A stretch of 64,000 bases of DNA from Solwaraspora sp. WMMD792 (GTDB taxonomy: Bacteria > Actinomycetota > Actinomycetes > Mycobacteriales > Micromonosporaceae). The first letter of the stretch is position 1. Each line of letters starts with the position of its first letter. Below, in pieces: positions 30,519 to 40,074 of the stretch. The stretch covers positions 6,386,001 through 6,450,000 of the forward strand of contig NZ_JARUBH010000009.1 in the NCBI RefSeq assembly GCF_029626105.1, read 5' to 3'. The position numbers and the translations under genes were made by a program. The notes under the pieces are model-generated. The model was not told the DNA's origin. It did not search any database and worked only from the letters and a program-made list of their open reading frames with translations.

Positions 30519-30725
30519 TCAGTACGACGTGGCGAGGTTACGGTCCTCGTTTGGCATCACGATCCACAGCGCCAGGTAAATGATCACCTGGGTGCCGGGC
30601 AGCAGCAGGGAGAGCAGGAAGATCAACCGCACCATTCCCGCTGAGATGCCGAACCGTTGGCCGAGCCCGGCGCAGACGCCGGCAATCATCCTTCCGTTGC
30701 GGGGACGTACCAGTTTGCGGCTCAT
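30519..30725 (-). CDS. PspC-domain membrane protein
   Basis: A 68-residue PspC-family protein: K-L-V-R-P-R-N-G-R-M-I-A-G-V-C-A-G-L-G-Q-R-F is the family signature, followed by one or two membrane helices (about 32-57). PspC proteins sense or buffer membrane stress. The ATG has GGAG upstream. It lies on the opposite strand inside the surface-polymer locus. Confidence 0.88.
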   Translation of the reverse strand: MSRKLVRPRNGRMIAGVCAGLGQRFGISAGMVRLIFLLSLLLPGTQVIIYLALWIVMPNEDRNLATSY

Positions 30726-31043
30726 CGGACGCTCCTTCGGGTGTCGTTGCTGGCCGGTCTGCCACCTTCCACGGTAGGTACGCCGGGACGCGGTGGCCTC
30801 GGTCCACGGACCGATTCGCGGCGTGGCTCCCGTACGGCGTTACCCTGACCGATTCAAGATCATTCAGGGGGCCGCGCCCGGGTGGCGTCATGTCACGGAC
30901 GTGCGAGCTACCCGCATTGTTCACCGACTGCTAATCTTGCCGGCGTTGCCCACGCTGACGCTGCCCCCACCCTCGTCGGTGCGTTCGGGCGACGACACCC
31001 CTCGGAGCGCCTCGCGCGCTCGTCTAGACGGAAGCGCGCGAAT
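30726..31043. promoter_or_regulatory. Divergent intergenic region between pspC and the CDP-alcohol transferase gene
   Basis: A 318-nt gap. A TAATCT hexamer at 30932-30937 could be a -10 element for the rightward gene. I see no convincing small gene. Confidence 0.35.
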
Positions 31044-33224
31044 GTGACACTGGCGATCCTGATTTCGGCGAACCGGGCTTCTGCTACCCCCACCAGCGCC
31101 GATGCCGGAGAGTTGCGTACCGCAAGCGGATTGTCGCTTGACGATCACCTCCGGGAACAGCTTGCGGCGGTCGGTGCGGCCGAGGTGCGGACGGCGGAAC
31201 CGGCCGGCGTCGCCGACCTCGTCGAGCGGGCCGGTGGGCCGGTCCTGCTGTGCGCCACCGACGTCGTCGCTCACACCGAGGTGATCCGGGTCCTCTCCGT
31301 GGCACCGGCCGAGACCACCCGGGCGCTGCTGCTGCCCGCCGCGGACGGCTCCGGCGGCGGTCAGGCCGCCGCCGTCAGCGCGCTGCGCGGCCGGATCATC
31401 GAAGTCACCACCGGCCCGGCCACCACCGGCCCTGCCGGCGCTGGCCGGCTTCCGCTCTTCGGCGGCGTACTGCGGGTCGGCGTCGGTGACCTGCCCGCGT
31501 TTGCCACGGCGGCCCGGGCCGCCGCCACCCGGCGCCTGCCCCCGGGCACCCACCCGCTGGACGCGATCCTCGCCGAGTTCGTCGCCGACGGCGCCGTCGT
31601 CGGTGCGTACCCGCTGCGGCACCTGGTGGCCCGGCGGGTGGCCGACCCGGTCGGTCTGTCCGACGCCGAGGCCCGGATCCGTGCCGTCGACCCCAACCGG
31701 GCCCGCCTGCGTCTCGTGGTGAAGGAACAGGACGACCTGTTCGCCACCTACTTCGTGAGCAGTTGGTCACCGATGGTCGCGAAGCTCGCGGCCCGGATCG
31801 GGCTGAGCCCGACCGGGGTCACCGCGATCTCGGTCGCGTTCGCCGCCGCCGCCGCGCTGTTGTTCGCCGTCGGTGACCGGCCGCTGCTGCTGCTCGGTGC
31901 GGTCCTGCTCTATCTCGGCTTCGTGCTCGACTGCGTCGACGGCCAACTGGCCCGCTACACCGGCCGGTTCAGCGCGTTCGGCGGTTGGCTGGACACCATC
32001 GCCGACCGGGGCAAGGAGTACCTGGTCTACGCGGGGCTCGGCGTCGGTGTACACCAGGCGGGACTGGCCGGCGGGTGGGCGGCCGACGGATGGGTGCTGG
32101 CCACCGCAGCGATCGTGTTGCAGACCGTCCGGCACATGACCGACGCCTGGTACGGGGCGCTGCACGATGAAGCCGCCCACCGGACGCCGAGCCGACCGGC
32201 CATCGGCGCGTCGGCGGGCGGGGTCGGCGGTCGGCTCAGCCAGGCCTCCGATCGGGTGCTCGCCGGGCCGCGCTCGCCGATCTACTGGGCGAAGCGGACC
32301 ATCGTCTTCCCGATCGGCGAGCGGTGGGCACTGATCGCCGTCACCGTGGTGCTGTTCGGCCCGCTGGTCAGCCTGCGCGCCGTACTCGTCTGGGGGCTGC
32401 TCGCGGCCATCTGGACGGCGGGCCTGCGGACCCTGCGGGCCCGGTCGATGCGGGTCCCGGTACTGGCGGCGGTGGACACCGCGACCTACCGCGACGACGG
32501 TTTCCTGGCTGGTCGGATCGCCGGTCTGCTGACCGGTCGGTCCCCCGCCGGGCAGCTGCCCCTCGCGGTGACCGCCGCCGGGGCCGCCGCGACCCTGCTG
32601 GCCCTGACCGCGACCGGCGTGCTGTCCGGTGCCGGCGCCGTCCTCGTCGGCGCGGCGGCCCTGCTGGCGGCCGGCTCGGCCAGTGCGGCCCGGCCGGCCA
32701 CCGGCGCGCTCGACTGGCTGGTGCCGGCGGCGCTTCGGGCCGCTGAGCTTCTCTTCGTCGTCGCGGCCGGCGTGGTCGCCGGCGTGCCGGCCGCGGTCAC
32801 CTACGCACTGCTGCTGATCCTCGCCCTGCACCACTACGATCTGACCGCCCGGCTGGAGAAACGGCTCGACGGACCACCGCTGCGCCGGTGGAGCCTCGGC
32901 TGGGACGGCCGAACACTGCTGCTGGCCGCCGCCGCTGCCGGACCGACGCTGCTCGCCCCCGGGCTGCCCGCGACGGTCACCCCGGTCGCGGTGACCACCG
33001 GTGTGGTCGCCGCGTTCGCCGGCTACCTGATGCTGCACTTCCTCGTGACCGCGGTCGTCAACCACCGGCCGGCGGCGCCGGACCGAGCAGCGGATCATTG
33101 CCCGCCGGGCGCCGTCGCCCGGATCCCGGCACCCCGCCGGCGGCCGGCCATGCCGGTTGGTCCGGCTCCCTCCCTCCACCCCGCCGGCCGCCCCGCCGGC
33201 ACGATCGCAGGTGATGACCGATGA
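31044..33224 (+). CDS. CDP-alcohol phosphotransferase fused to a degenerate nucleotidyltransferase-like domain (DUF5941 type)
   Basis: A 726-residue protein. Residues about 1-200 have the layout of a sugar-phosphate nucleotidyltransferase (S-L-D-D-H-L-R-E-Q-L-A-A-V-G-A-A-E, then V-L-L-C-A-T-D-V-V) but lack the L-A-A-G-x-G-x-R-L signature. Residues about 235-440 form a membrane CDP-alcohol phosphotransferase with the complete motif D299-G-x2-A-R-x8-G-x3-D317-x3-D321. Hydrophobic C-terminal segments follow (DUF5941). It would move an alcohol phosphate from a CDP donor to a lipid or polyol. The fusion recalls IPCT/DIPPS enzymes of inositol-phosphate synthesis. ATGA overlap couples it to the next gene. 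Confidence 0.75.
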   Translation: MTLAILISANRASATPTSADAGELRTASGLSLDDHLREQLAAVGAAEVRTAEPAGVADLVERAGGPVLLCATDVVAHTEVIRVLSVAPAETTRALLLPAADGSGGGQAAAVSALRGRIIEVTTGPATTGPAGAGRLPLFGGVLRVGVGDLPAFATAARAAATRRLPPGTHPLDAILAEFVADGAVVGAYPLRHLVARRVADPVGLSDAEARIRAVDPNRARLRLVVKEQDDLFATYFVSSWSPMVAKLAARIGLSPTGVTAISVAFAAAAALLFAVGDRPLLLLGAVLLYLGFVLDCVDGQLARYTGRFSAFGGWLDTIADRGKEYLVYAGLGVGVHQAGLAGGWAADGWVLATAAIVLQTVRHMTDAWYGALHDEAAHRTPSRPAIGASAGGVGGRLSQASDRVLAGPRSPIYWAKRTIVFPIGERWALIAVTVVLFGPLVSLRAVLVWGLLAAIWTAGLRTLRARSMRVPVLAAVDTATYRDDGFLAGRIAGLLTGRSPAGQLPLAVTAAGAAATLLALTATGVLSGAGAVLVGAAALLAAGSASAARPATGALDWLVPAALRAAELLFVVAAGVVAGVPAAVTYALLLILALHHYDLTARLEKRLDGPPLRRWSLGWDGRTLLLAAAAAGPTLLAPGLPATVTPVAVTTGVVAAFAGYLMLHFLVTAVVNHRPAAPDRAADHCPPGAVARIPAPRRRPAMPVGPAPSLHPAGRPAGTIAGDDR

Positions 33225-35434
33225 CGTTGATCAGTATCGTTGTGCCGGTGTACAAGGTGCAGGGTTACCTGCGGGAGTGCCTTGACTCCATCCTCGGGCA
33301 GTCGTTCACCGACGTCGAGGTGATCGCGGTCGACGACTGCTCGCCGGACACCTCCGGGCAGATCCTCGCCGAGTACGCCGCCCGCGACCCCCGGCTGACC
33401 GTGCTGTCGCTGCCGGCCAACGTCGGCCTGGGCAAGGCCCGAAACGCCGGCCTGGACGCGGCGACCGGCGAGTACGTCTGGTTTCTGGACAGCGACGACT
33501 GGCTGACCGACGGTGCGCTGCGGGCGGTCGCCAACCGGCTCCGCGACACCACCCCCGACGTGCTGATCGTCGACCACGTACGGGTCTTCTGGAACAACTA
33601 CCAGGCGGGTAGCGCGCTCCGTCAGGCCTTCCCGACCTCGCCCGGCGCCGAGGTGTTCGACGTGCGGACCCGGCCGGAGACGCTCAAGGTCCTGCACACC
33701 GCCTGGAACAAGGTCACCCGCCGGGAGTTCCTGGTCGATCTCGGGCTGCGGTTCGAGGCCGGCTGGTACGAGGACGTGTCGTTCACCTTCCCGCTGCTGG
33801 TCGCGGCCGAGCGGATCACCGTGCTCGACCGGGCGTGCGTCAACTACCGGCAGCGTCGCACCGGGGCGATCACCCGGACCCGCAGCGCCCGGCACTTCGA
33901 GATGTTCGACCACTGGGGCCACACCTTCGACTGGTTGGACGCCCGCGGCTCGCAGGCCGATCCGGTCCGGCCCGAGCTGTTCGGTCTGATGATCTCCCAC
34001 TACCTGATGGTGCTGGGACACGGCGGTCGGCTGCCCCGCGAGCTGCACCGGGAGTTCTTCGCCCGGGCACACGCCGACTACCAGCGGCGGCTGCCGGCCG
34101 GCGGCTACCCCGAGCCGGACGGTGTGGAAGGGCTGAAGCGGCGGCTGCTGGCCGCCAACCGGTGGCGTACCTTCGCCGCCTTGCGGGTCGGCCAGCAGGC
34201 CCGCAAGAAGCTGCCCTCGGTCACCCGACGGTTCGGTCGGCCGGTCAAGCGGCGGCTGATCAACCTGGCCCGGGCCGGCCGGCGGACGTTGCTGCGTGGC
34301 TACTACCGGCTGCAGCTGCGGCTGCCGATGGACGAGTCGCTGGCGCTGTACGCCGCGTACTGGTACCGGGGTTACAGCTGCAACCCGGCGGCGATCCACG
34401 CCAAGGCGGCGCAGATCGCCCCGCAGATCAAGAGTGTCTGGGTGGTCCGGCGGGACCGGGCCCCGAGCATGCCGCCCGGAGTGCCGTACGTCGTCGCCGG
34501 CACCCGGGGCTACTACCGGGCCCTGGCCCGGTCGAAGTGGCTGATCAACAACGTGAACTTTCCCGACTACGTGCGCAAGCGGCCCGGCTCCGTGCACGTG
34601 CAGACCCACCACGGCACGCCGGTCAAGGTGATGGGCCTGGACCAGCAGCGGCACCCGATCGGTGCCACCTCGATGAACTTCTCCCTGCTGCTGCGCCGGG
34701 TGGACCGGTGGGACTACAGCGTCAGTGCCAACCACTTCTCCACCCAGATGTGGGAGCGCGCCTACCCGGCCAACTTCGAATCGCTCGACACCGGCTATCC
34801 GCGCAACGACCGGCTGGCGACGGCCACCGACGTCGAGGTGGCCGCGGCCCGGGAGGCGCTCGGCATCGCTGCCGGCGAGCGGGTGGTGCTCTACCTGCCG
34901 ACCCACCGCGAACACCAGCCCGGCTGGCGGCCCGACTTCGACGCCGACGCCTTCGCCGAGGTCCTCGGCCCGGACGCCTGGCTGCTGATCCGCAGCCACT
35001 ACTTCCACGACCGGCAGCGGACCGGCCGGGCGCCCAACGCCCCGGCCAGCGGCCGGGTCCGGGACGTGTCGGCGCACCCGGTGGTCGAGGACCTGTACCT
35101 CGCCGCCGACGTGCTGATCACGGACTACTCGTCGGCGATGTTCGACTACGCGATCCTGGACCGACCGATCGTGATCTACGCGCCGGACGCCGCGGCGTAC
35201 GCGATGGCGCGGGGCGTCTACTTCGACATCACCGCGGAACCCCCGGGAGCGGTCGCCACCACCTTCGGCCACCTGCTGGACGTGTTCCGTACCGGAGCGG
35301 TCGACGACGACGCCGCGGCCAAGGCCCGGACCCAGTTCCGGGGGCGGTTCTGCCACCTCGACGACGGGCACGCCGCCGAGCGGGTGGTCCGCCGCGCGTT
35401 GCTCGGCGAGCCGGCCCAGCCGGCTGCCCGCTGA
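33221..35434 (+). CDS. Bifunctional GT2 / CDP-glycerol glycerophosphotransferase-like enzyme
   Basis: A 737-residue protein for surface-polymer assembly. Residues 1-230 are a GT2 domain (V-V-P-V-Y-K-V, V-D-D-C-S-P-D, and F-L-D-S-D-D metal motif). Residues about 370-735 match the TagF/TagB polyol-phosphate transferase fold, with H-H-G-T-P-V-K near 462-468 and T-D-Y-S-S-A-M-F-D-Y near 633-645. It could add a sugar and a polyol phosphate, as in teichoic-acid-like polymers. The start overlaps the previous stop (ATGA) and the next GT2 gene begins 5 nt after its stop. Confidence 0.85.
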   Translation: MTLISIVVPVYKVQGYLRECLDSILGQSFTDVEVIAVDDCSPDTSGQILAEYAARDPRLTVLSLPANVGLGKARNAGLDAATGEYVWFLDSDDWLTDGALRAVANRLRDTTPDVLIVDHVRVFWNNYQAGSALRQAFPTSPGAEVFDVRTRPETLKVLHTAWNKVTRREFLVDLGLRFEAGWYEDVSFTFPLLVAAERITVLDRACVNYRQRRTGAITRTRSARHFEMFDHWGHTFDWLDARGSQADPVRPELFGLMISHYLMVLGHGGRLPRELHREFFARAHADYQRRLPAGGYPEPDGVEGLKRRLLAANRWRTFAALRVGQQARKKLPSVTRRFGRPVKRRLINLARAGRRTLLRGYYRLQLRLPMDESLALYAAYWYRGYSCNPAAIHAKAAQIAPQIKSVWVVRRDRAPSMPPGVPYVVAGTRGYYRALARSKWLINNVNFPDYVRKRPGSVHVQTHHGTPVKVMGLDQQRHPIGATSMNFSLLLRRVDRWDYSVSANHFSTQMWERAYPANFESLDTGYPRNDRLATATDVEVAAAREALGIAAGERVVLYLPTHREHQPGWRPDFDADAFAEVLGPDAWLLIRSHYFHDRQRTGRAPNAPASGRVRDVSAHPVVEDLYLAADVLITDYSSAMFDYAILDRPIVIYAPDAAAYAMARGVYFDITAEPPGAVATTFGHLLDVFRTGAVDDDAAAKARTQFRGRFCHLDDGHAAERVVRRALLGEPAQPAAR

Positions 35435-35439
35435 CCCCG

Positions 35440-37782
35440 GTGGGCGCACTGCTCAGCGTCGTCACACCGATCTACAACGTGGCGCGCTACCTGCCGGAAT
35501 GCCTCGACTCGCTGGCCGACCAGACCCACCCGGACATCGAGTTCGTCCTGGTCGACGACGGCTCCACCGACGACAGCGGTGAGATCGCCGCCGCGCGGGC
35601 CGAGGCCGACCCCCGGTTCCGGTTGATCCGGCAGCCGAACCGAGGGTTGGGCGCGGCCCGCAACACCGGAATCCGCGCGGCCAGCGGCGACTACCTGGCG
35701 TTCGTCGACAGCGACGACGTGCTTCCCCGGTACGCCTTCGAGCTGCTGGTCGGTGCGCTGGAGTCGACCGGTTCGCAGATCGCCTCCGGCAACGTCCTGT
35801 TGTTCAACTCACGCGGGCTCTGGCAGTCTCCGCTGCACCGGGGCACCCACCGGCGGACCCGGCTCGGTGCCCGGCTACGTCGCCGCCGGAACCTGATCTA
35901 CGACCGGCTGGCCTGCAACAAGGTGTTCCGGCGGGACTTCTGGACCGGCAACGAGCTGTGGTTTCCCGAAGGGGTGCGGTACGAGGACATCCCGGTGACC
36001 GTTCCGGCGTACGCTCTGGCCGCGAAGATCGACGTGCTGAGCACCCCGGTCTACCACTGGCGCCAGCGGGAGGCCGGTGCCGAGGAGTCGATCAGTCAAC
36101 GGCAGACGGAGATCACCAACCTGGTCGACCGGTTCGCGGCGGTGCGCAGCGCCAGCCGGTCACTCGCCGCGCTCGGCAACCGTAGAATGAAGAACCACTA
36201 CGACACCATCGCGTTACGCAGCGACCTGCGGATGTTCCTGTACCTGCTGCCGGACGTGGTGGACGAGGCGTACCGGCAGCGTTTCCTGCAGTTGGCCGGC
36301 GAGTTCCTCGCCGAGGTCGACCCGTCGGTGCCGGACCGGCTCGAACCGGGACTGCGGGTGGCCTGGCGGTTGGCTGGCGAGGGTCGACTCGCCGAGCTGC
36401 TCACCGTGGTGGCGGCGACCCGGCTCGGGCAGAAACCGCCGGTGGTGCCGGACGTCCCGGTACAGCTGTACCGGCCGGACCGGCGGTTGCGTACCGCCCT
36501 GCGGTCGGTCGCCTGGCGGGGCGGCCGGTTGCGGATATCCGGGCACGTCTACCGTGCGCCGCAGGTGGCCGGCGCACCCTGGCTACGGCTACGCGCCCTG
36601 TGGCTGCGCGAACGGGGCCGTTCCGGGCGGCGCGTGCCGGGGCCGGCCCACTCGCGGGTGTTCGCTGGTCGCGGCTCGGCGTCCTGTCAGTCGGCCGACG
36701 ACCCGCCGGCCGGGTCGGGGTTCGACGCATCGTTCCGTACGTCGGCGCTGCGGCCCAGCTCAGGATGGCGGACCGGCACCTGGCTGGTGATGACCGGCGT
36801 CGTCGACCCGGCCGGACCGCCGGTCAGCGGACCGGTCAAGGTCGGCGAGATCCAGCCGGCCCTCCCCGCCACCTGGGTGGCACCCGGGGTACGGATCGTG
36901 CCGGTGCTGTACGACGGTGCGCTGCGGTTGCGGGTCGAACGACCCAGGGTGTGGGCCACCGCCGCCGAGGTCGACGACGACAGCCTGGTGATCAGCGGAA
37001 CAGTCGCCGCCGGTGTCGCGCCGCCGACCGCCCTGTCCCTTTCCCGGGCGCCGGCGGTGGTGTGGCGGCGCTACCCGACCGCCGTCGGCGGATCCGCCCG
37101 GCCCGCCGCCGATCCGGCGGCGGCCGGTCCGGACACCGACGAGGCGACCGGAGCTGTCTTCAGCTGTCGGATCCCGCTCGCGGATCTGCTCGCCGGGGCT
37201 GCCGTCCAGCGACCGGCGCCGGTCGGTGATCCGGTGTCGGGCTGGTTGGTCGGCTACCGGCTCGGCGCCGACCGGACCGACGAACAACTGCCGGTCGGGG
37301 AGGGTTTCGTCGATCTGCACCCGGTCGGTGGGGGTCCGGGCCCGTTGGTGGAGCCGGGGGATCACGGCAGCCTGACGATCCGGATGCTGCCGACCGGTCC
37401 GGTGGTCACCTGGGCCACTGTAGACCAGGGCGGGGTGACGATCGGCGGTGAGTGCGCGGTTGGTGACCTACCGTCCCTGGCCGTCCTGCGGCACGCCGAC
37501 GACCTGCGGGACGCGGCCGCCCCGGCGGACCGCGACCTGCCGGTGGAGAGCGTCGACGAAGGCTGGCAGGTCCGAGTGCCGGCCGCCGGCCCGGACCAGC
37601 TTGAACCGGGCCGCTGGTGGTTCGGCTACCGACCGGGCGCCGCTGACCAGGTGTGCGACCTGCCGGTGTCCCTGCGTATCCGGGACGGCCTGGGCCGAGC
37701 GGACGGCACCGGCGGCAGGCAGCCGCTCCGGCTGCGACTGGAGCCGGACCGGCTGCACCGGGTCGCCCTGCTGGCCAGTTGA
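35440..37782 (+). CDS. GT2 glycosyltransferase with large unknown C-terminal part
   Basis: A 780-residue protein. The first 230 residues are a GT2 domain (V-V-T-P-I-Y-N-V, V-D-D-G-S-T-D, F-V-D-S-D-D, and an N-K-V-F-R acceptor segment). The middle (230-350) is helical and fits the usual GT2 tail. Residues about 350-780 are beta-rich with repeated R-I-S-G-H-V / L-V-I-S-G-T-V / V-T-I-G-G-E-C strands and match no family I recognise. The GTG start follows the TagF-like gene closely. Reading the frame further upstream only gives a shadow of that gene. Confidence 0.8.
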   Translation: MGALLSVVTPIYNVARYLPECLDSLADQTHPDIEFVLVDDGSTDDSGEIAAARAEADPRFRLIRQPNRGLGAARNTGIRAASGDYLAFVDSDDVLPRYAFELLVGALESTGSQIASGNVLLFNSRGLWQSPLHRGTHRRTRLGARLRRRRNLIYDRLACNKVFRRDFWTGNELWFPEGVRYEDIPVTVPAYALAAKIDVLSTPVYHWRQREAGAEESISQRQTEITNLVDRFAAVRSASRSLAALGNRRMKNHYDTIALRSDLRMFLYLLPDVVDEAYRQRFLQLAGEFLAEVDPSVPDRLEPGLRVAWRLAGEGRLAELLTVVAATRLGQKPPVVPDVPVQLYRPDRRLRTALRSVAWRGGRLRISGHVYRAPQVAGAPWLRLRALWLRERGRSGRRVPGPAHSRVFAGRGSASCQSADDPPAGSGFDASFRTSALRPSSGWRTGTWLVMTGVVDPAGPPVSGPVKVGEIQPALPATWVAPGVRIVPVLYDGALRLRVERPRVWATAAEVDDDSLVISGTVAAGVAPPTALSLSRAPAVVWRRYPTAVGGSARPAADPAAAGPDTDEATGAVFSCRIPLADLLAGAAVQRPAPVGDPVSGWLVGYRLGADRTDEQLPVGEGFVDLHPVGGGPGPLVEPGDHGSLTIRMLPTGPVVTWATVDQGGVTIGGECAVGDLPSLAVLRHADDLRDAAAPADRDLPVESVDEGWQVRVPAAGPDQLEPGRWWFGYRPGAADQVCDLPVSLRIRDGLGRADGTGGRQPLRLRLEPDRLHRVALLAS

Positions 37783-37810
37783 CGGCGATCAGCCCGGCCG
37801 CCGCGACCGG

Positions 37811-39424
37811 TCAGCTGTCGGTACGGCGCGACGTCAGCCGCCGCCGACCGGACCGTGCCGTCCGCCATGCCCGGCGGAGCAGGTTCCGGCTCTGCCGGGC
37901 ACCCATCTCGGACAGCCATTGCGGACTGCGGGCCAGGGTTCCGGCGGTGCCGTCGGTGACGACCAGCGTCGGCCCGCCGGCGTCCGGCGTCAGCCAGAGC
38001 ACCCGGGTGCCGACCCGGGTCGGTCGGGTGCCGAGGGTGCCCCGGCCGCCGCGCTCCGGACCCGGCGGTACGGCGTACTCGCGGCCGCTGTCCCGGACGA
38101 CCAGCCGGACCGGGTACCGGCCGGGAGCCAGCTCGCCGGCGGCCAGCCGGCAGGACCAGCGCAGATCGTTGCTCTCGCGGTACTCGACGGTGACCGGTTG
38201 GCGGAGCAGCCCGTCACCGACCTCCAACAGCAGGTCGGAGCGGATCTGACCGGGTTCGCCGTCGATGCCGGCGCAGCGCACCGTGCCCTCGACGACGACT
38301 GTCGGGCCAGCGGCTGTCGGGCCGGTGACCGGCCGACTGCCCCGCAGCGCCTTGACGCTGACCGTCACCTCACGGACCCGGAGCAGATCGCGATAGGTGT
38401 CGAAGTCGGGGTGCCCGAGGTACGGCTGGCCGGCGTGCACCCGCAGCGGTCGGCTGGAACGCGGCCGGCGTACTGTCGCGGCGTCCTGCTCGTAGATCGC
38501 GACGGCGCGCAACCCGGCCCCGGCGTTGCCGACGAACTCGCTGGCCACATCGATCGGGATGTCCTTGAAGAGGCTGTGCATCCGGGCGGTGAACTCGGCG
38601 AGCTGATCATCGTCGCAGCCGGCCGCCGCCCGCCACGCGTAATGCAGCTGCATGTAGGCGATCCACCGGTACACCGCTTCGCGGTCGTCGGGGCGCAGGT
38701 CACGCACCTCGTCGGCGAGCCGCTCGATGATGGTCAGATGCTGCATGATCCGGGCCGGCTGGCTGCGGGAATCCATCAGCGAGGAATTGTCCCCCCGCTG
38801 CCGGTAGAGGTAACTCAGCCGGGGAGTGAGGATCGTCCGAGGCGACCTGGCCAGCAACGGAATGGTGAACAACACGTCTTCGAACGCGGTGCCCTCGGTG
38901 AACTTGACGCCGACCGCGTCGACCAGATCCCGGCGGAAGATCTTGTTGCAGGCCGACGGGTTGCCAACCAGGTCCGGGGCGTGCGCGATGTGCTCGACGA
39001 CCCGTTCACCGATGAGCAGTTCACGACGCCAGGCGGGGTTCGGCCGGGGCGGCAGCCCCTGCATGTCGCCGACGGCGATCGCCGCCTCGTGGCGGTCGGC
39101 GAGCCCGGTCAGGTGACTGAGCGCGCCGTCCGGGTAGATGTCGTCCGAGTCGAGGAATGCCAGGTAACGGCCGGTGGCGAGGCGCACGCCGTGATTGCGG
39201 GCCGCGCCGAGCCCGGCGTTGTCCTGCCGGACGTAGCGCACCGCGGTGGCCTGACCGGCGTACCGCTGGGCGATCTCGGCTGACCCGTCAGTCGAGCCGT
39301 CGTCGACCACGACGACCTCGACCAGATCCCGACCAGGCTGGCGTTCGATGGATCCGAGCGCTTCCGCGAGCCATTTCTCTGTGTTGTAGACCGGCACGAC
39401 GACGCTGACCGTCGGGGATGGCAC
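37811..39424 (-). CDS. GT2 glycosyltransferase
   Basis: A 537-residue protein with an N-terminal GT2 domain (V-S-V-V-V-P-V-Y-N-T, V-D-D-G-S-T-D, F-L-D-S-D-D). The acceptor segment N-P-S-A-C-N-K-I-F-R-R is similar to the two GT2 genes on the other strand. The C-terminal 200 residues contain two beta-rich repeats (V-V-V-E-G-T-V-R, R-W-S-C-R-L-A-A-G). The GTG at 39424 has GAGG 8 nt upstream; a GTG at 39433 is an alternative. It converges with the 780-residue GT gene, separated by 28 nt. Confidence 0.85.
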   Translation of the reverse strand: MPSPTVSVVVPVYNTEKWLAEALGSIERQPGRDLVEVVVVDDGSTDGSAEIAQRYAGQATAVRYVRQDNAGLGAARNHGVRLATGRYLAFLDSDDIYPDGALSHLTGLADRHEAAIAVGDMQGLPPRPNPAWRRELLIGERVVEHIAHAPDLVGNPSACNKIFRRDLVDAVGVKFTEGTAFEDVLFTIPLLARSPRTILTPRLSYLYRQRGDNSSLMDSRSQPARIMQHLTIIERLADEVRDLRPDDREAVYRWIAYMQLHYAWRAAAGCDDDQLAEFTARMHSLFKDIPIDVASEFVGNAGAGLRAVAIYEQDAATVRRPRSSRPLRVHAGQPYLGHPDFDTYRDLLRVREVTVSVKALRGSRPVTGPTAAGPTVVVEGTVRCAGIDGEPGQIRSDLLLEVGDGLLRQPVTVEYRESNDLRWSCRLAAGELAPGRYPVRLVVRDSGREYAVPPGPERGGRGTLGTRPTRVGTRVLWLTPDAGGPTLVVTDGTAGTLARSPQWLSEMGARQSRNLLRRAWRTARSGRRRLTSRRTDS

Positions 39425-39462
39425 CGCGTTCACCTCACGTCACGACTGGGTAATCTGGATCG

Positions 39463-40074
39463 GTGACCCTGATTCGTAGAGTACGTCGCGTGCTGCGCCC
39501 GGCACGGCGGATGGTTGGTCGGTTACAGCGCATGGCCGGCCGGCCAGCGGCGCAACTCTACAGCCCGAACGTTACCGCGAGCGACGTTCGTCTTTTCGTC
39601 GGCGTCGCCGAGCGCAAGGGCGATCGTCAGGGCGTAACGGCGGCCCTGCTCCGGCTGGTGCAGCGCGGGGCGGCGAACGAGACCGAGCAGCGGCGGGTCC
39701 GGTCCGTCGGCGTCGGCGCACCGGCCCCGGCCGCCGACCCGCCGTCCGTAACCACCGACCGGCCGACCCCGGTCGCCGACCCGCCGCCCGCGGGTCGACC
39801 GGCCGGCGACGCAGTCCGGCTCACCCTGCACCGACCCGATCCGGCAGCCCCGATCGAGGCCACCGTCACCGGCCGAGCCGCACCGCTGTCGTACTGGCGT
39901 CCTGCCTGGGCTGAGTTGCCGCCTGACCTGCGAGACCAGCTCGCCGCCAGTGTCCTCACTCGACTCGCGGCGACCGGCGGCGTCATCGAGGTGCGCGCCG
40001 GCGACCCGGCCAGCACATCCGTCGCCCGAGCGGTCGCCGCCGGCACCGGTGCACGGTACGGTGGGCAGCCGTGA
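39463..40074 (+). CDS. Uncharacterised protein coupled to a GT4 gene
   Basis: A 203-residue protein. It has a very basic N-terminus (about 1-28), a short ordered region with R-L-F-V-G-V-A-E-R-K-G-D-R-Q-G, and an Ala/Pro linker (about 85-125). The C-terminal part reads S-Y-W-R-P-A-W-A-E-L-P-P-D-L-R. No family recognised. Its stop overlaps the start of the GT4 gene (GTGA), so a partner role for that enzyme is likely. The gene starts with GTG; the gap to the divergent GT2 gene is 38 nt. Confidence 0.6.
   Translation: MTLIRRVRRVLRPARRMVGRLQRMAGRPAAQLYSPNVTASDVRLFVGVAERKGDRQGVTAALLRLVQRGAANETEQRRVRSVGVGAPAPAADPPSVTTDRPTPVADPPPAGRPAGDAVRLTLHRPDPAAPIEATVTGRAAPLSYWRPAWAELPPDLRDQLAASVLTRLAATGGVIEVRAGDPASTSVARAVAAGTGARYGGQP

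Noticed and set aside
33835-35439. An apparent 1315-residue fusion reading into the GT2 gene at 35440.
   Set aside because: The first 535 codons are an out-of-frame copy of the GT2-TagF gene, which is clearly the real protein there. The GT2 gene has its own GTG start.
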